DNA of 64,000 nucleotides from assembly GCA_022447625.1 (NCBI GenBank), contig JAKVAX010000009.1, positions 62,001 through 126,000 of the forward strand, read 5' to 3'. Shown one piece after another: positions 31,833-41,155 of the stretch; position 1 is the stretch's first letter; the number at the start of each line of letters is the position of its first letter. This DNA comes from Flavobacteriales bacterium. GTDB taxonomy: Bacteria; Bacteroidota; Bacteroidia; Flavobacteriales_D; Sanyastnellaceae. The notes under the pieces are model-generated. The model was not told where the DNA came from. It ran no database searches and was given only the letters and a program-made list of their open reading frames with translations. Made by a program: the position numbers and the translations under genes.

Positions 31833-32372
31833 ATGAAAGGAGTAGTTTTTACCGAGTTCTTAGAGATGGTCGAAGATAAATTCGGCTTTGACATTGCTGA
31901 CAAAATCATTAACAACGCCGACCTACCAAGTGGTGGTGTCTATACTGCCGTAGGAACATACGATCACAATGAAATGGCGCAGTTGGTTACCAATCTCAGT
32001 GGTGAATCTGGTCTGAGCATACCTCAACTTCTAAACGCATACGGGAATCACCTATTCGCCCGGTTCGCTTCTGGTTATGGGCAATTCTTCGACGGCGTTA
32101 CCGATGGCTTCATATTCCTAGAACAAATTGAAGGATACATCCACGTAGAGGTACGCAAACTATATCCTGATGCTGAGCTCCCGAGTTTTGAGACCAAACG
32201 TATTGACGACAATACTCTTGAAATGATTTACACCTCAGAGCGTCGCATGGGCGACTTCGCCGAAGGTCTTATTGAAGGATGTGCAACACACTTCAAGGAG
32301 ACTTACGATATCAGTAAAGAGAATATGGAGGATAGCGGTAAGGTCGTTCGATTCACCATCAGCCGTTCATGA
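31833..32372 (+). CDS. H-NOX (haem nitric oxide/oxygen-binding) sensor protein
   Basis: The 179-residue protein is a stand-alone H-NOX domain. The proximal haem ligand fits His104 in GYIHVEVRKLYPDAELP, and the porphyrin-propionate motif YxSxR is present as YTSERR (Tyr133, Ser135, Arg137). No distal Tyr of oxygen-binding forms is evident by eye, so NO sensing is more likely. Stand-alone H-NOX proteins control partner histidine kinases or cyclic-di-GMP enzymes. Here the next gene is a hybrid kinase, joined by an ATGA overlap. Confidence 0.92.
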   Translation: MKGVVFTEFLEMVEDKFGFDIADKIINNADLPSGGVYTAVGTYDHNEMAQLVTNLSGESGLSIPQLLNAYGNHLFARFASGYGQFFDGVTDGFIFLEQIEGYIHVEVRKLYPDAELPSFETKRIDDNTLEMIYTSERRMGDFAEGLIEGCATHFKETYDISKENMEDSGKVVRFTISRS

Positions 32373-33694
32373 GCGACCTCGAGTCACTAAAAAATATCAT
32401 CCGACGGGAACGTCAGGCACGTAAGAATGCCGAGTTGATCATTGAAGAAAAATCTCGGGAGTTGTTTGCTCTGAACCAAGAGCTTCAGGAAATCAATGAC
32501 TCCTTAGAAATCAAGATCAAGGAACGTACGCACGAACTGCAAGAAGCCATGGAAGCTACCGAAGCTTCATCGAGAGCGAAATCAGAGTTCCTCTCAAACA
32601 TGAGCCATGAGATCCGCACGCCTTTGAATGCGATTGTGGGTCTTACTGAAATCTTGCGCATGCAAGAGCTCCCAGACAAGGGCGCTGAACTCGTTCAGAA
32701 CGTCAAGCACAGCGCAGATACACTGATGTCTTTGATCAACGACATCCTTGATTTCTCTGCCATTGAATCTGGAAAAATCAGCTTCGAAGAAACCAACTTT
32801 GACTTCCCTTATATCTGTCGTCGTTTGAAAGAGACTTTCCGCCACCAAGCGAGTGAGAAGGGTCTCAAGTTCGTACTCACCATTGACGACGATATTCCGC
32901 AACAACTCATTGGAGATCCTACCAAACTCAATCAGGTATTAATCAACCTGATCGGAAATGCATTGAAGTTTACCGATGTGGGTAAGATTCGCATGGATGC
33001 TGAACTCATTGAGAAAACAGATGACACGGTACGAATTCAAATCGAGGTAACTGACTCAGGAGTGGGTATTCCAGAAGACCGTGTTGACTCGATCTTCCAG
33101 AAATTTGAGCAAGCTGAATCCTCCACCAAACGAAAGTTCGGAGGAACAGGTCTTGGACTTGCAATCACCAAAGAACTCATTGAACTCCAAGGCGGAAAGA
33201 TCTGGGTAGAGAGCACTTATGGTAAAGGCTCCACTTTCGGGTTTGAGCTTGGATACAAAATAGGTCAGGGAAGTACCATTACAGATGCTTCCAGTGAGGT
33301 AATCAATACGGAAACTGACATTAACGGCTTAAGAATACTTCTTGCTGAGGATATTGAAATGAATCAATACCTGATGAAGCAGATTTTCTCTCAATGGAAC
33401 ATTGTACCTGACATTGCTGAGAATGGTCTCGTGGTTCTAGAAAAAATGGCTAGCGCAGAATACGATATTCTGCTTTTGGATATGCACATGCCTGAAATGG
33501 ATGGGCTTGAAACGGCCACAAATATTCGTGCTGGAAAAGTGAAACAGAAGGACATTCCTATCGTTGGACTAACTGCGGATGTATTCACTGAAACAAGAGA
33601 TGCATTATTGAAGGCTGGGGTAACTTCTTTTCTCACCAAGCCAATCAACATTCCTCAGCTCTACAAGAAGTTGAAAGAGATCAACGCAAAATGA
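32369..33694 (+). CDS. H-NOX-associated hybrid histidine kinase with receiver domain
   Basis: The 441-residue cytosolic protein has no sensor domain of its own: a coiled coil (about 1-70), HisKA with phospho-His80 in FLSNMSHEIRTPLNA, an HATPase_c domain (about 185-300: NLIGNALKFTDVG, DSGVGIPEDRVDSIFQKFEQAE, FGGTGLGLAI) and a C-terminal receiver (about 320-440) with LLAEDIEMN, LLLDMHMPEMDG and the conserved Lys in FLTKPIN. It should receive the NO signal from the H-NOX protein made by the overlapping upstream gene and pass phosphate through its receiver to an unknown phosphotransfer protein. It converges on the T9SS cargo gene with a 14-base overlap. Confidence 0.92.
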   Translation: MSDLESLKNIIRRERQARKNAELIIEEKSRELFALNQELQEINDSLEIKIKERTHELQEAMEATEASSRAKSEFLSNMSHEIRTPLNAIVGLTEILRMQELPDKGAELVQNVKHSADTLMSLINDILDFSAIESGKISFEETNFDFPYICRRLKETFRHQASEKGLKFVLTIDDDIPQQLIGDPTKLNQVLINLIGNALKFTDVGKIRMDAELIEKTDDTVRIQIEVTDSGVGIPEDRVDSIFQKFEQAESSTKRKFGGTGLGLAITKELIELQGGKIWVESTYGKGSTFGFELGYKIGQGSTITDASSEVINTETDINGLRILLAEDIEMNQYLMKQIFSQWNIVPDIAENGLVVLEKMASAEYDILLLDMHMPEMDGLETATNIRAGKVKQKDIPIVGLTADVFTETRDALLKAGVTSFLTKPINIPQLYKKLKEINAK

Positions 33695-36600
33695 TCACAT
33701 AACCTGAATATTCAACTGTCTCCAGGTCTTGTCCCACTGCTGTTAGGAGGTAATAATAGAGGCCATCAGGCACGAAGTATTCTCCTTGTTGGCGGTTACC
33801 TAGCCAAGGTTCACCCACCGTATTACTTTGGAAGACGATATCTCCCCAACGGTCAAAGACAATTACTTGATATTCCACTGCTCCAATCACGCTTGGTAGC
33901 CAAACTTCATTCACGCCATCGCCATCCGGTGTAAAGGCATTCGGCACATACACACGAAGCTTCTCGATCATTTCGATATTCCTACAGAAGACATCGATAC
34001 AGCCATTCTCGTCTATAGCTGTCAGGCATAGATCTACGATGTTTGTTCCTGCGTCTAACAAATTATACTCGAAGTCATCTTCGTTGGAAAGTACCATTCC
34101 GTCAATGGTCCACTCATAGGATACTTCTCCGATAGCCATTTCCTCAAGACTAATAATTGGGTCATCAGTAGTTGGATTGGCGGGAGAATAGATATACGCA
34201 GCTTCTGGATGATCTAGTCCGCATACAATGTTGTTGTATTGTACGCTATTCACGCATCCTTCAAAGCTGGTCATGGTGAGACCGACATCGTAACAACCGG
34301 GGTTGTTATAAGTGTGGGCCGTAAACCCACAATCAGTCCCAAAAGTGCCGTCACCGAAGTCCCACTGGCAAGTAACGTTCTGAAGTGAATCTTGCACAAA
34401 TCCGGCAGTGAACGGAGCACATCCCGAAGTCTCCAACGCAGAGAAGGTAGGTACAGGTAACGGGAAGATCTCAATGTCTTCGGTACTCTCTGTTCCACAA
34501 GGACCAGGGATAGAGTAAGTGACCGTATGTGTTCCAATTCCAGCAATCGATGGTGAGAATAGCCCTTGAGCTGTCACACAGTTATCGCAAGATGCTGTCC
34601 AGAACCCACCAGGTGTAGCTGCCACAAGCTGCTGACCACCGGCATCAATACAGAATCCAAATTCTTCTTGGATGGTGCTATCGTCATTTGGAGTGATCGT
34701 AATTTCTGTTTGATCCTGAGCACCACACAGTCCACTGAAGTTGTATGTAATGGTATGTGTTCCAACGCCTGCCACCTCTGTATTGAAGACGCCTGAAGCT
34801 GCATGAATGCAATCACCACATGTCGCTGTCCAATGTCCGCCATCCTGATTGGAATCAATTTGAACATCTCCCCAACCAAGACAGTAATCCGTTGGTGGAA
34901 TCATGGTCGCATCATCAGAGAAGTCTACGTTGATGGTCTCTGACGAGGCGTCTCCACATAGGCCAGTTATGGTGTAGGTTACTGTGTAATCTCCAGGGAA
35001 TACAGATGAAGGATCGAAGGCTCCGCTGACGGGATCAATACATCCAACACAGTCTGCCGTCCATGTTCCGTTTGGATCAACCGCGGTTAAGAACTCCACG
35101 GCCCCAGCCGTACATAAGGTATCGACGGCTGTGATGGTCGCATCTTGTTGATCGAGCACGGTCACTGATTCAGTGGTCGAAACCGGACACAATCCGTCAA
35201 TCATATAGGTTACAGTGAAGTCTCCTGCTCCTATGGAAGGATCGAAGCTTCCTTGTCCATTAAGGCAGTTCCCACAATCTGCAGACCAAGCTCCACCTTC
35301 CGCGTTAGCGACAAGAGCAACCGGATCACTTGAGGTACACAAATCATTAACTGGATTAATTTCAGGTTCTGTCACAGCCACAACCTCTAGGGTTTGCACA
35401 GAGTTATCCGGACAGAAGGTATCAAAGCCGTATTCAATGGTAAAGATCCCAGGTCCGGAAACGAGGGGATCAAAGTTTCCATTTTGATCAATACAGTCAT
35501 TACAATCGGCCGACCAATCTCCACCCGCTTGCACTGCAGGAATCAAGGCTTCTCCCCCATTCTCACAAATAAATGCTGGCATAATAACCGTGGCGTCATC
35601 CTGAGAAACTACTTCAACAGTAAACTGATCGTTATCAGGACAAATACCATCAATGGTATAAGTTACATCAACGTTTCCTGGATTAGCCAAGGCTGGGTCA
35701 AAGGTTCCGTCCGCAGTCAAACAGTCTGCACAATCTTCGGTAGTCCAAGTTCCACCTGGGTTGGCCCCAACCATATTGATTGCTGCGGCAGAGGTACATA
35801 AAGGATCTACCGAAGTGATACTCGCGTCGGCATCCATGATGACGTTTACCGTAAATTGGTCGGTGATATCGCCGCAATCACTCGCCTGAGTATAAATGAT
35901 ATCGTAGGTACCTGCGCCGGCTCCAAGCACATCAAACATACCATCAGCACCAATGCAGCCAATACAATTCGAACTGAAGGTTCCGCCGTCTTCTAATACT
36001 TCGACCTGATAATTGACATCGCTAATACATAGATCAGTTACAGGGTTGGTAATGGTTGGATCAGGCAGTTCATCAACGTTATAATCAACCGTGATTGTGA
36101 AATCATCAGTTACTTCAATCGAGCTCCCTCCACAACCATCGTAAACTGCGGTTGCCGTGTAAGTCGTTGTTTCGCTAGGACAAACCTCAATGGAATCACC
36201 AGTCCCAATTTCATTTCCGTCTTCGAACCAAGTCACCGTGTAAGAAGGCGCACCTCCTGAAGGTGTGAATCGCCATGCTTCAGAGTTGGCTGTCCATGCA
36301 CCAGTATTTCTGCCTGGAGGGACATAGGCCACGGTTCCTGTGTTATTCTGAATTCCAAGTAATGAGCTTCCACCATTCCAGCCAGAACAGGTTGGTTTGT
36401 CATCAATGTAGATATCAATGGCATTGGTGGTCTCGTAGAATACGATCTGCGTAGTGGTTTGCAGTGACGAACACGAGAAGTGACATACCCCGTCGTAGTT
36501 CACCACGAAGGTTCTACAAGGTTCCTCTCCCAGGATCTCGTAGCGCACCGCACCACAGGTTGCCGGGTTGATATCGTAGTACACTCCAAAAATCGCATTG

Positions 36601-37037
36601 GTAGGCAATCCAGGATCTGGAGCTGTTTCATTAAAAGCCCAAGGGCAATAACCATTCGCCTCACCTGCATCGAAAGTGATGACACCGTTTGACCCTAAGA
36701 CAATCTGATCATAGTTGATTCCAAAAAAGCAAAACTCAAAGGGAAGATCAATCGCACCACTCCAGGTATCATCAATACCGATGAAAAGCGACGTTCCGTC
36801 ATTGAATGGGTAAGGGGGATCAAAAGGAACACTCTCTACAACGTACTCGTCAGTGCTTCCTGTTTCGAATACTTCTGCCTCTATAGTGGCACAGGGTTGA
36901 TCACAATCGATGGTAAGCGCATCTTGCCCATCAAGCGTCAAAGCATCAATGCTCGGACATCCTGTTTGAGCCGCTAGGCGTTCCGCGCCAGCGAAAGCCA
37001 ACATTAGAAATACACAGATGATCAGTCTGTTTACCAC
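33681..37037 (-). CDS. Type IX secreted cell-surface protein with seven four-cysteine repeats
   Basis: The 1118-residue protein starts at GTG 37037 with a signal peptide (VVNRLIICVFLMLAFAGA, cleavage near ERLAAQ); earlier in-frame codons overlap the ABC transporter gene. Parts in order: a nidogen-like domain (about 60-260), an Ig-like segment, seven repeats of 72-78 residues (about 329-859), a PKD-like domain (CQWDFGDGTFG), and a gliding-motility type C-terminal sorting domain (VYVPNAFTPDGDGVNEVW to the end). Each repeat has the pattern C-x20/21-CxxC-x25-27-C. The protein should leave the cell by type IX secretion and stay on the surface, probably as an adhesin. A 13-mer copy lies at 35298. 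Confidence 0.88.
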   Translation of the reverse strand: MVNRLIICVFLMLAFAGAERLAAQTGCPSIDALTLDGQDALTIDCDQPCATIEAEVFETGSTDEYVVESVPFDPPYPFNDGTSLFIGIDDTWSGAIDLPFEFCFFGINYDQIVLGSNGVITFDAGEANGYCPWAFNETAPDPGLPTNAIFGVYYDINPATCGAVRYEILGEEPCRTFVVNYDGVCHFSCSSLQTTTQIVFYETTNAIDIYIDDKPTCSGWNGGSSLLGIQNNTGTVAYVPPGRNTGAWTANSEAWRFTPSGGAPSYTVTWFEDGNEIGTGDSIEVCPSETTTYTATAVYDGCGGSSIEVTDDFTITVDYNVDELPDPTITNPVTDLCISDVNYQVEVLEDGGTFSSNCIGCIGADGMFDVLGAGAGTYDIIYTQASDCGDITDQFTVNVIMDADASITSVDPLCTSAAAINMVGANPGGTWTTEDCADCLTADGTFDPALANPGNVDVTYTIDGICPDNDQFTVEVVSQDDATVIMPAFICENGGEALIPAVQAGGDWSADCNDCIDQNGNFDPLVSGPGIFTIEYGFDTFCPDNSVQTLEVVAVTEPEINPVNDLCTSSDPVALVANAEGGAWSADCGNCLNGQGSFDPSIGAGDFTVTYMIDGLCPVSTTESVTVLDQQDATITAVDTLCTAGAVEFLTAVDPNGTWTADCVGCIDPVSGAFDPSSVFPGDYTVTYTITGLCGDASSETINVDFSDDATMIPPTDYCLGWGDVQIDSNQDGGHWTATCGDCIHAASGVFNTEVAGVGTHTITYNFSGLCGAQDQTEITITPNDDSTIQEEFGFCIDAGGQQLVAATPGGFWTASCDNCVTAQGLFSPSIAGIGTHTVTYSIPGPCGTESTEDIEIFPLPVPTFSALETSGCAPFTAGFVQDSLQNVTCQWDFGDGTFGTDCGFTAHTYNNPGCYDVGLTMTSFEGCVNSVQYNNIVCGLDHPEAAYIYSPANPTTDDPIISLEEMAIGEVSYEWTIDGMVLSNEDDFEYNLLDAGTNIVDLCLTAIDENGCIDVFCRNIEMIEKLRVYVPNAFTPDGDGVNEVWLPSVIGAVEYQVIVFDRWGDIVFQSNTVGEPWLGNRQQGEYFVPDGLYYYLLTAVGQDLETVEYSGYVIILR
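34461..36053 (-). repeat. Coding repeats: seven units of about 76 codons
   Basis: Protein-level repeats inside the T9SS cargo gene. Units average 76 residues with four conserved Cys, GGxW.A(D/T)C..C..(A/Q)xGxFDP and the phrase VTYxIxGLC. Confidence 0.8.
35298..35310 (+). repeat. Dispersed 13-mer TTCCGCGTTAGCG
   Basis: Exact to the consensus, antisense within repeat 4 of the T9SS cargo gene (Ala-Asn-Ala-Glu-Gly). The other six repeats do not carry it at the equivalent position. Confidence 0.8.
36981..36993 (+). repeat. Dispersed 13-mer, one-mismatch copy (TTCCGCGCCAGCG)
   Basis: One mismatch, in the signal-peptide region of the T9SS cargo gene, antisense. Confidence 0.5.
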
Positions 37038-37110
37038 GACATAGTAAGTTGTTTTACCTATAAAACTCGGAATAATACCAGATGGTTGCAACCATTGAAG
37101 GAAGTTCTTT

Positions 37111-38931
37111 CTACGCGAATTGCATTTCAAAGAGTCGCTTGTATGGACCTTCCTCTTTAAGAAGCGAGGCATGAGTGCCTTGTTGCACCACATTTCCTTT
37201 CTCCATCACCAGAATTCTATCGGCATTTTGAATGGTAGAAAGACGGTGTGCAATGACAATAGAAGTTCGTCCTTCGGTCAATTTTTCCGTTGCTTTCTGG
37301 ATAAGCTCTTCACTTTCGGTATCGATACTTGATGTGGCTTCGTCAAGAACGAGAATGCTTGGCTTATAAACGTAGGCCCGCATAAATGCCAGCAACTGAC
37401 GTTGACCAACGCTCAACATTCCACCTCTTTCTTTAACGTCGTAGTCATATTTCCCTGGGAGGCGCTGGATGAAATCGTGTGCTCCCACTGCTTTGCCGGA
37501 TTCAACGATGTCTGATTCACTGATACGGGCATCGTAGAGTGTGATGTTGTTTCGGATCGAATCACTGAACAAAAAGACGTCTTGAAGTACTACGGCTACC
37601 GTACGGCGAATAGTCGCCAACGGAAGTTCGCGAATGTCAACCCCGTCAATCGTGATCTTACCTTTCTGGAATTCGTAGAATCGAGAAATCAAATTAATCA
37701 CAGATGATTTACCGGCTCCTGTTGCTCCTACGAATGCCAAGGTCTCTCCTGGCTTCACTTCGAACGAAACGCCTTTGAGTACCCAATCTTCGTCGTTGTA
37801 GGCGAACCACACATCTTCGAATTTGATGTGGCCTTTAAACGTATCTACCAGAGAAGGTGTTTGCGTTTCGGCGATAGCCTCTTCGGAATCAAAAAGGTTG
37901 AACACACGCTCAGCGTTCACGATTCCCATTTGCAGCACGTTGAAACGATCTGCCAACTGACGAATCGGACGATACAACATGAAGACATAAAGAATAAACT
38001 CAAGGAGTGTACCCAATGAAACCGTTCCTTCCACAGCGCGACGCATTCCCCACCACAGCAATAAAGCGACACTGCTTGCCGAAAGCAGTTCAACGATCGG
38101 AAAGAAAATACTGAAGGCCCAGATGGAGGCGATGTTCGCATCACGGTGCTCGCGATTGATTTCTTCGAATCGCTCCTTCTCCTTATTCTCTCGATGGAAA
38201 ATCTGAACGATGTTCATCCCGGTGACGTGCTCCTGCACGAAGACATTGATCTTGTTTACCTGATTACGCACCTTGATGAAGGCCTTCTTAATAGCCTTTT
38301 GGAAGATGCGCGTTGCCACCAACAGAATCGGGATTGGTACCAATACAATCAGGGTTAACAACCAGTTGGTGTATAGCATGTATGCAATCACCACGAAGAG
38401 CTTCAGCAAATCGCCAATAACGCTCAAGATCCCGTTGGAGAATACATTCGCCACCCCATCGATATCAGAGACCAAACGCGTAACAAAGGTTCCAACAGGG
38501 TTTTTATCGAAGTATTTCAAACGGAAACCAAGGATGTGTTTGTAAAGTCGCGAACGCATATCGAGGGTTACACTCTGCGCTACCCAATTGGCCAAGTACG
38601 TCTGATAGAATTGAAGAATCGCTTCAAGTATGAGCAGTCCAACTACGACGAGGAACGTATAAAGCAATCCTTCACCGTTGGAGCTAAACCAACCGTCTGT
38701 GGTATGGTACAACCAACTCTTCAGGCCTTGCAATGCTTCTGCAGGGACACTTGCGACAAAGGCATCGATGGCAAAGCCAATTAAAGCCGGACGAATCCAA
38801 ACCAGCGCTGCGAGTAGAATAACGAGCGACGCGGTAAGGCGGAACCAGAAGCGGTAAGGTCCTACTTGTTTCAGGATTCTACGAAGAATGCCTGCGTCGA
38901 AAATGTTGCCTTGGGCAGAGGGTTGACTCAA
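37111..38931 (-). CDS. ABC exporter, fused membrane and ATPase domains (MsbA-like)
   Basis: The 606-residue half-transporter has six membrane helices in the N-terminal 330 residues and a C-terminal nucleotide-binding domain: Walker A GATGAGKSSVI, Q-loop VVLQDVFLFSDS, signature LSVGQRQLLAFMRA, Walker B ILVLDEATSSID, and the switch His in IVIAHRLST. The family exports lipids, drugs or peptides as a dimer; an MsbA-like lipid role is possible but not shown. The start is a TTG (MSQPSAQ). A near-consensus -7 box TAATTTCG lies on the minus strand at 38951-38958. Confidence 0.9.
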   Translation of the reverse strand: MSQPSAQGNIFDAGILRRILKQVGPYRFWFRLTASLVILLAALVWIRPALIGFAIDAFVASVPAEALQGLKSWLYHTTDGWFSSNGEGLLYTFLVVVGLLILEAILQFYQTYLANWVAQSVTLDMRSRLYKHILGFRLKYFDKNPVGTFVTRLVSDIDGVANVFSNGILSVIGDLLKLFVVIAYMLYTNWLLTLIVLVPIPILLVATRIFQKAIKKAFIKVRNQVNKINVFVQEHVTGMNIVQIFHRENKEKERFEEINREHRDANIASIWAFSIFFPIVELLSASSVALLLWWGMRRAVEGTVSLGTLLEFILYVFMLYRPIRQLADRFNVLQMGIVNAERVFNLFDSEEAIAETQTPSLVDTFKGHIKFEDVWFAYNDEDWVLKGVSFEVKPGETLAFVGATGAGKSSVINLISRFYEFQKGKITIDGVDIRELPLATIRRTVAVVLQDVFLFSDSIRNNITLYDARISESDIVESGKAVGAHDFIQRLPGKYDYDVKERGGMLSVGQRQLLAFMRAYVYKPSILVLDEATSSIDTESEELIQKATEKLTEGRTSIVIAHRLSTIQNADRILVMEKGNVVQQGTHASLLKEEGPYKRLFEMQFA

Positions 38932-38955
38932 AATGCTCGCTATCGAATGGCGAAA

Positions 38956-39690
38956 TTACAAAAACGGGTACTTGACCCGCGCAAGAAATAAACCATCAGG
39001 TGAGACAGATGTTCCTGCATTCTTTCTTTCACCCGAATTCACGATCGCTCTGAACTCTTCAGAAGTGATCTTTCCACGTCCGAGATCGATGAAGGTACCG
39101 ACCATGCTACGAACCATGTTTCTCAGGAATCTATCGGCGCTGACGGTGAAAATGAAGCGGTGATTTTCTTGCTTCCAAACGCATTCTGTGAGGTCACAAA
39201 TCGTGGTATGTTGACTCCCTCCTGCCTTGCAAAAAGCGCCAAAATCCTTCACACTTTTTAACCACTCCGCCTCCTGATTCATGAGGTCGAGATCGAAGTC
39301 ATAAATGGTGTAGGTAGACTGTCCTTTTAGGAAGGGGTCTTTTCTGCGATGCAAAAAATAATGGTAGGTACGTTGGCTAGCGCCGAATCGGGCATGGTCA
39401 TCATCACCAACTGGGATACAGTTGAAGATCGCGATGTCTTCAGGGAGGAGGTGATTGAGCTTGTAGACCAACTGTGCTGGGTCTTCCAAGGACTCAAAAT
39501 CAAAATGGAGGTAAAACTCACTAGCGTGGACACCGGTATCAGTGCGGCCACAGCCCATGGTTTTTACCTCCATTCTTAAGTATGTCTGTAGCGCCTTCTC
39601 AATGGTTCCCTGGACGGTTTCTCCGTTGGGTTGGATCTGCCAACCAACATAGTTGGTTCCGCGGTAAGCGAGTCGAAGGAAGTAGCGCAT
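38956..39690 (-). CDS. truA: tRNA pseudouridine(38-40) synthase TruA
   Basis: The 244-residue protein has the TruA fold and catalytic motif: RLAYRGTNYVGWQIQPNGETVQGTIEKAL near the N-terminus, MGCGRTDTGVHASEFYLHFD with the catalytic Asp51, and FLRNMVRSMVGTFIDLGRGKI near the C-terminus. It converts uridines 38-40 of tRNA anticodon arms to pseudouridine. It lies 24 bases before the ABC transporter start and may be cotranscribed with it. Confidence 0.95.
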   Translation of the reverse strand: MRYFLRLAYRGTNYVGWQIQPNGETVQGTIEKALQTYLRMEVKTMGCGRTDTGVHASEFYLHFDFESLEDPAQLVYKLNHLLPEDIAIFNCIPVGDDDHARFGASQRTYHYFLHRRKDPFLKGQSTYTIYDFDLDLMNQEAEWLKSVKDFGAFCKAGGSQHTTICDLTECVWKQENHRFIFTVSADRFLRNMVRSMVGTFIDLGRGKITSEEFRAIVNSGERKNAGTSVSPDGLFLARVKYPFL

Positions 39691-39723
39691 GCCTGCAAGT
39701 TATAGCTTTCGCAGGTCAGTTCT

Positions 39724-40968
39724 TTATGTCCAGCTAGCGATCCCTTCGCTCACGTACTCACCTGCCTTCAATTTGGTTTGAACCTTCTTGAAAGTTTCGA
39801 TCGTGTATTCCACGTCTTCAAGTGTGTGAACTGCTGTAGGGATCAAGCGAAGCATGATCGTGTCTTTCGGTACCACTGGGTAAACAACGATTGAACAGAA
39901 GATTCCGTGATTCTCACGAAGGTCTAGTGTCAAGTTTGTTGCTTCTCCTAGTCCTCCTGAAAGGAATACTGGAGTCACCGCAGAGTTTGTCTCACCGATG
40001 TTGAATCCTGCTTCTTTCAGACCACCTTGAAGTGCGTTCGCGATCTTCCAAAGGTTGTCTTTGAACTGAGATTGCGTTGTGATCATCTCCAAACGCTTCA
40101 TTGCACCGATAACGATTGGCATTGGCAATGACTTCGCGAATGTTTGAGAACGCATATTGTAGCGTAGGTAATCAATCACATGCTCGTCACCTGCAACGAA
40201 GGCACCTACTGTTGCCATCGACTTCGCAAACGTTCCGAAGTACACGTCGATTTCATCCTGAACACCTTGAGCATCTCCTGCTCCACGTCCATTCTCACCG
40301 ATAGTACCGAACCCGTGCGCATCATCAACGAAGAGACGGAAACCGTATTCTTGTTTGAATGCTACGATTTCAGCTAACTTTCCTTGGTCACCTGCCATAC
40401 CGAAGACACCTTCAGTCACAACGAGAATTCCACCTCCCGTTTGCTCAGTTAGATTCTTAGCGCGATCAAGCTGCTTTACAAAGCTCTCCATGTCGTTGTG
40501 TTGGAAAACGAAACGCTTTCCTTGGTGAAGGCGAACACCATCCACCATACATGCGTGAGATTCTGAATCGTAAACAATAACGTCGTGACGATCTACAAGA
40601 GCTTCGATAGCACTCATACATCCTTGGTAACCGTAGTTCAACAAGAATGCATCATCTTTTTGCATGAACTCAGCGATCTGAGATTCTAGTTGCTCGTGGT
40701 ACTTTGTCTGACCTGACATCATACGGGCACCCATTGGGTACGCCATACCCCACTCAGCAGCTGCATCGGCATCCGCCTTGCGCACTTCTGGGTGGTTTGC
40801 AAGTCCGAGGTAGTTGTTGATACTCCATACGAGTACATCCTTCCCACGGAACTGCATGCGGTTAGAAATAGGCCCTTCCAACTTAGGGAAAGTAAAGTAG
40901 CCATGAGACTCTTTCGCGTGCTGCCCTAGCGGCCCGCGGTTGTTTTTGATTCGTTCAAAAATGTCCAA
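39724..40968 (-). CDS. Alpha-oxoamine synthase (serine palmitoyltransferase/cysteate acyltransferase type)
   Basis: The 414-residue PLP enzyme has the AOS family motifs: VWSINNYLGLANHPEVRKAD, YPMGARMMSGQTKYHEQLE, the Asp in LFVDDAHGFGTIG, and the Schiff-base Lys in FGTFAKSMATVGAFVAG. In Bacteroidota this group makes the first committed product of sphingolipids (with serine) or sulfonolipids (with cysteate); the two cannot be told apart by eye. The start is a TTG preceded by an AT-rich leader with a hairpin. Upstream lies the promoter at 41023. KBL and BioF are less likely because of the long N-terminus that begins MDIFERIKNNRGPLGQHAK. Confidence 0.85.
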   Translation of the reverse strand: MDIFERIKNNRGPLGQHAKESHGYFTFPKLEGPISNRMQFRGKDVLVWSINNYLGLANHPEVRKADADAAAEWGMAYPMGARMMSGQTKYHEQLESQIAEFMQKDDAFLLNYGYQGCMSAIEALVDRHDVIVYDSESHACMVDGVRLHQGKRFVFQHNDMESFVKQLDRAKNLTEQTGGGILVVTEGVFGMAGDQGKLAEIVAFKQEYGFRLFVDDAHGFGTIGENGRGAGDAQGVQDEIDVYFGTFAKSMATVGAFVAGDEHVIDYLRYNMRSQTFAKSLPMPIVIGAMKRLEMITTQSQFKDNLWKIANALQGGLKEAGFNIGETNSAVTPVFLSGGLGEATNLTLDLRENHGIFCSIVVYPVVPKDTIMLRLIPTAVHTLEDVEYTIETFKKVQTKLKAGEYVSEGIASWT

Positions 40969-40987
40969 ATCGTAGTATTTTTTTGAG

Positions 40988-41006
40988 GTGCGGTAACATA
41001 CCGTAC
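40988..41006 (-). other. Leader hairpin before the alpha-oxoamine synthase gene
   Basis: GTGCGGTA and TACCGTAC form eight pairs with one mismatch around a 3-base loop, 20 bases before the TTG start and inside the predicted leader. A second small stem (CCCG/CGGG) lies next to it. Confidence 0.4.
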
Positions 41007-41022
41007 CCGGTTAAAACGGGCG

Positions 41023-41030
41023 CAAAATTA
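41023..41030 (-). promoter_or_regulatory. -7 box TAATTTTG of the alpha-oxoamine synthase gene
   Basis: Perfect TAnnTTTG on the minus strand; the leader would be about 50 nt and contains the hairpin. Confidence 0.5.
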
Positions 41031-41155
41031 ATGGTATTATCTAGAACCACCAACAGCTCCACGGTGCGAAGTTAATCTGAATCGCTTGTTTCCCAGCTTT
41101 GTGGGGGCGATTTATATCAACATTTAGCGCTTGACTTATGTGATAAGTGTATAAT

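Noticed and set aside
37038-37193. 52-residue extension of the type IX cargo gene
   Set aside because: It overlaps the end of the ABC transporter gene, is basic and unlike a secretion signal; a proper signal peptide begins at GTG 37037.
29834-39386. GGCTAGCGCCGAA at about 29835 and 39375 as further copies of the dispersed 13-mer
   Set aside because: Both differ from the consensus at two positions and encode the same Phe-Gly-Ala-Ser; they could be chance and were not counted.
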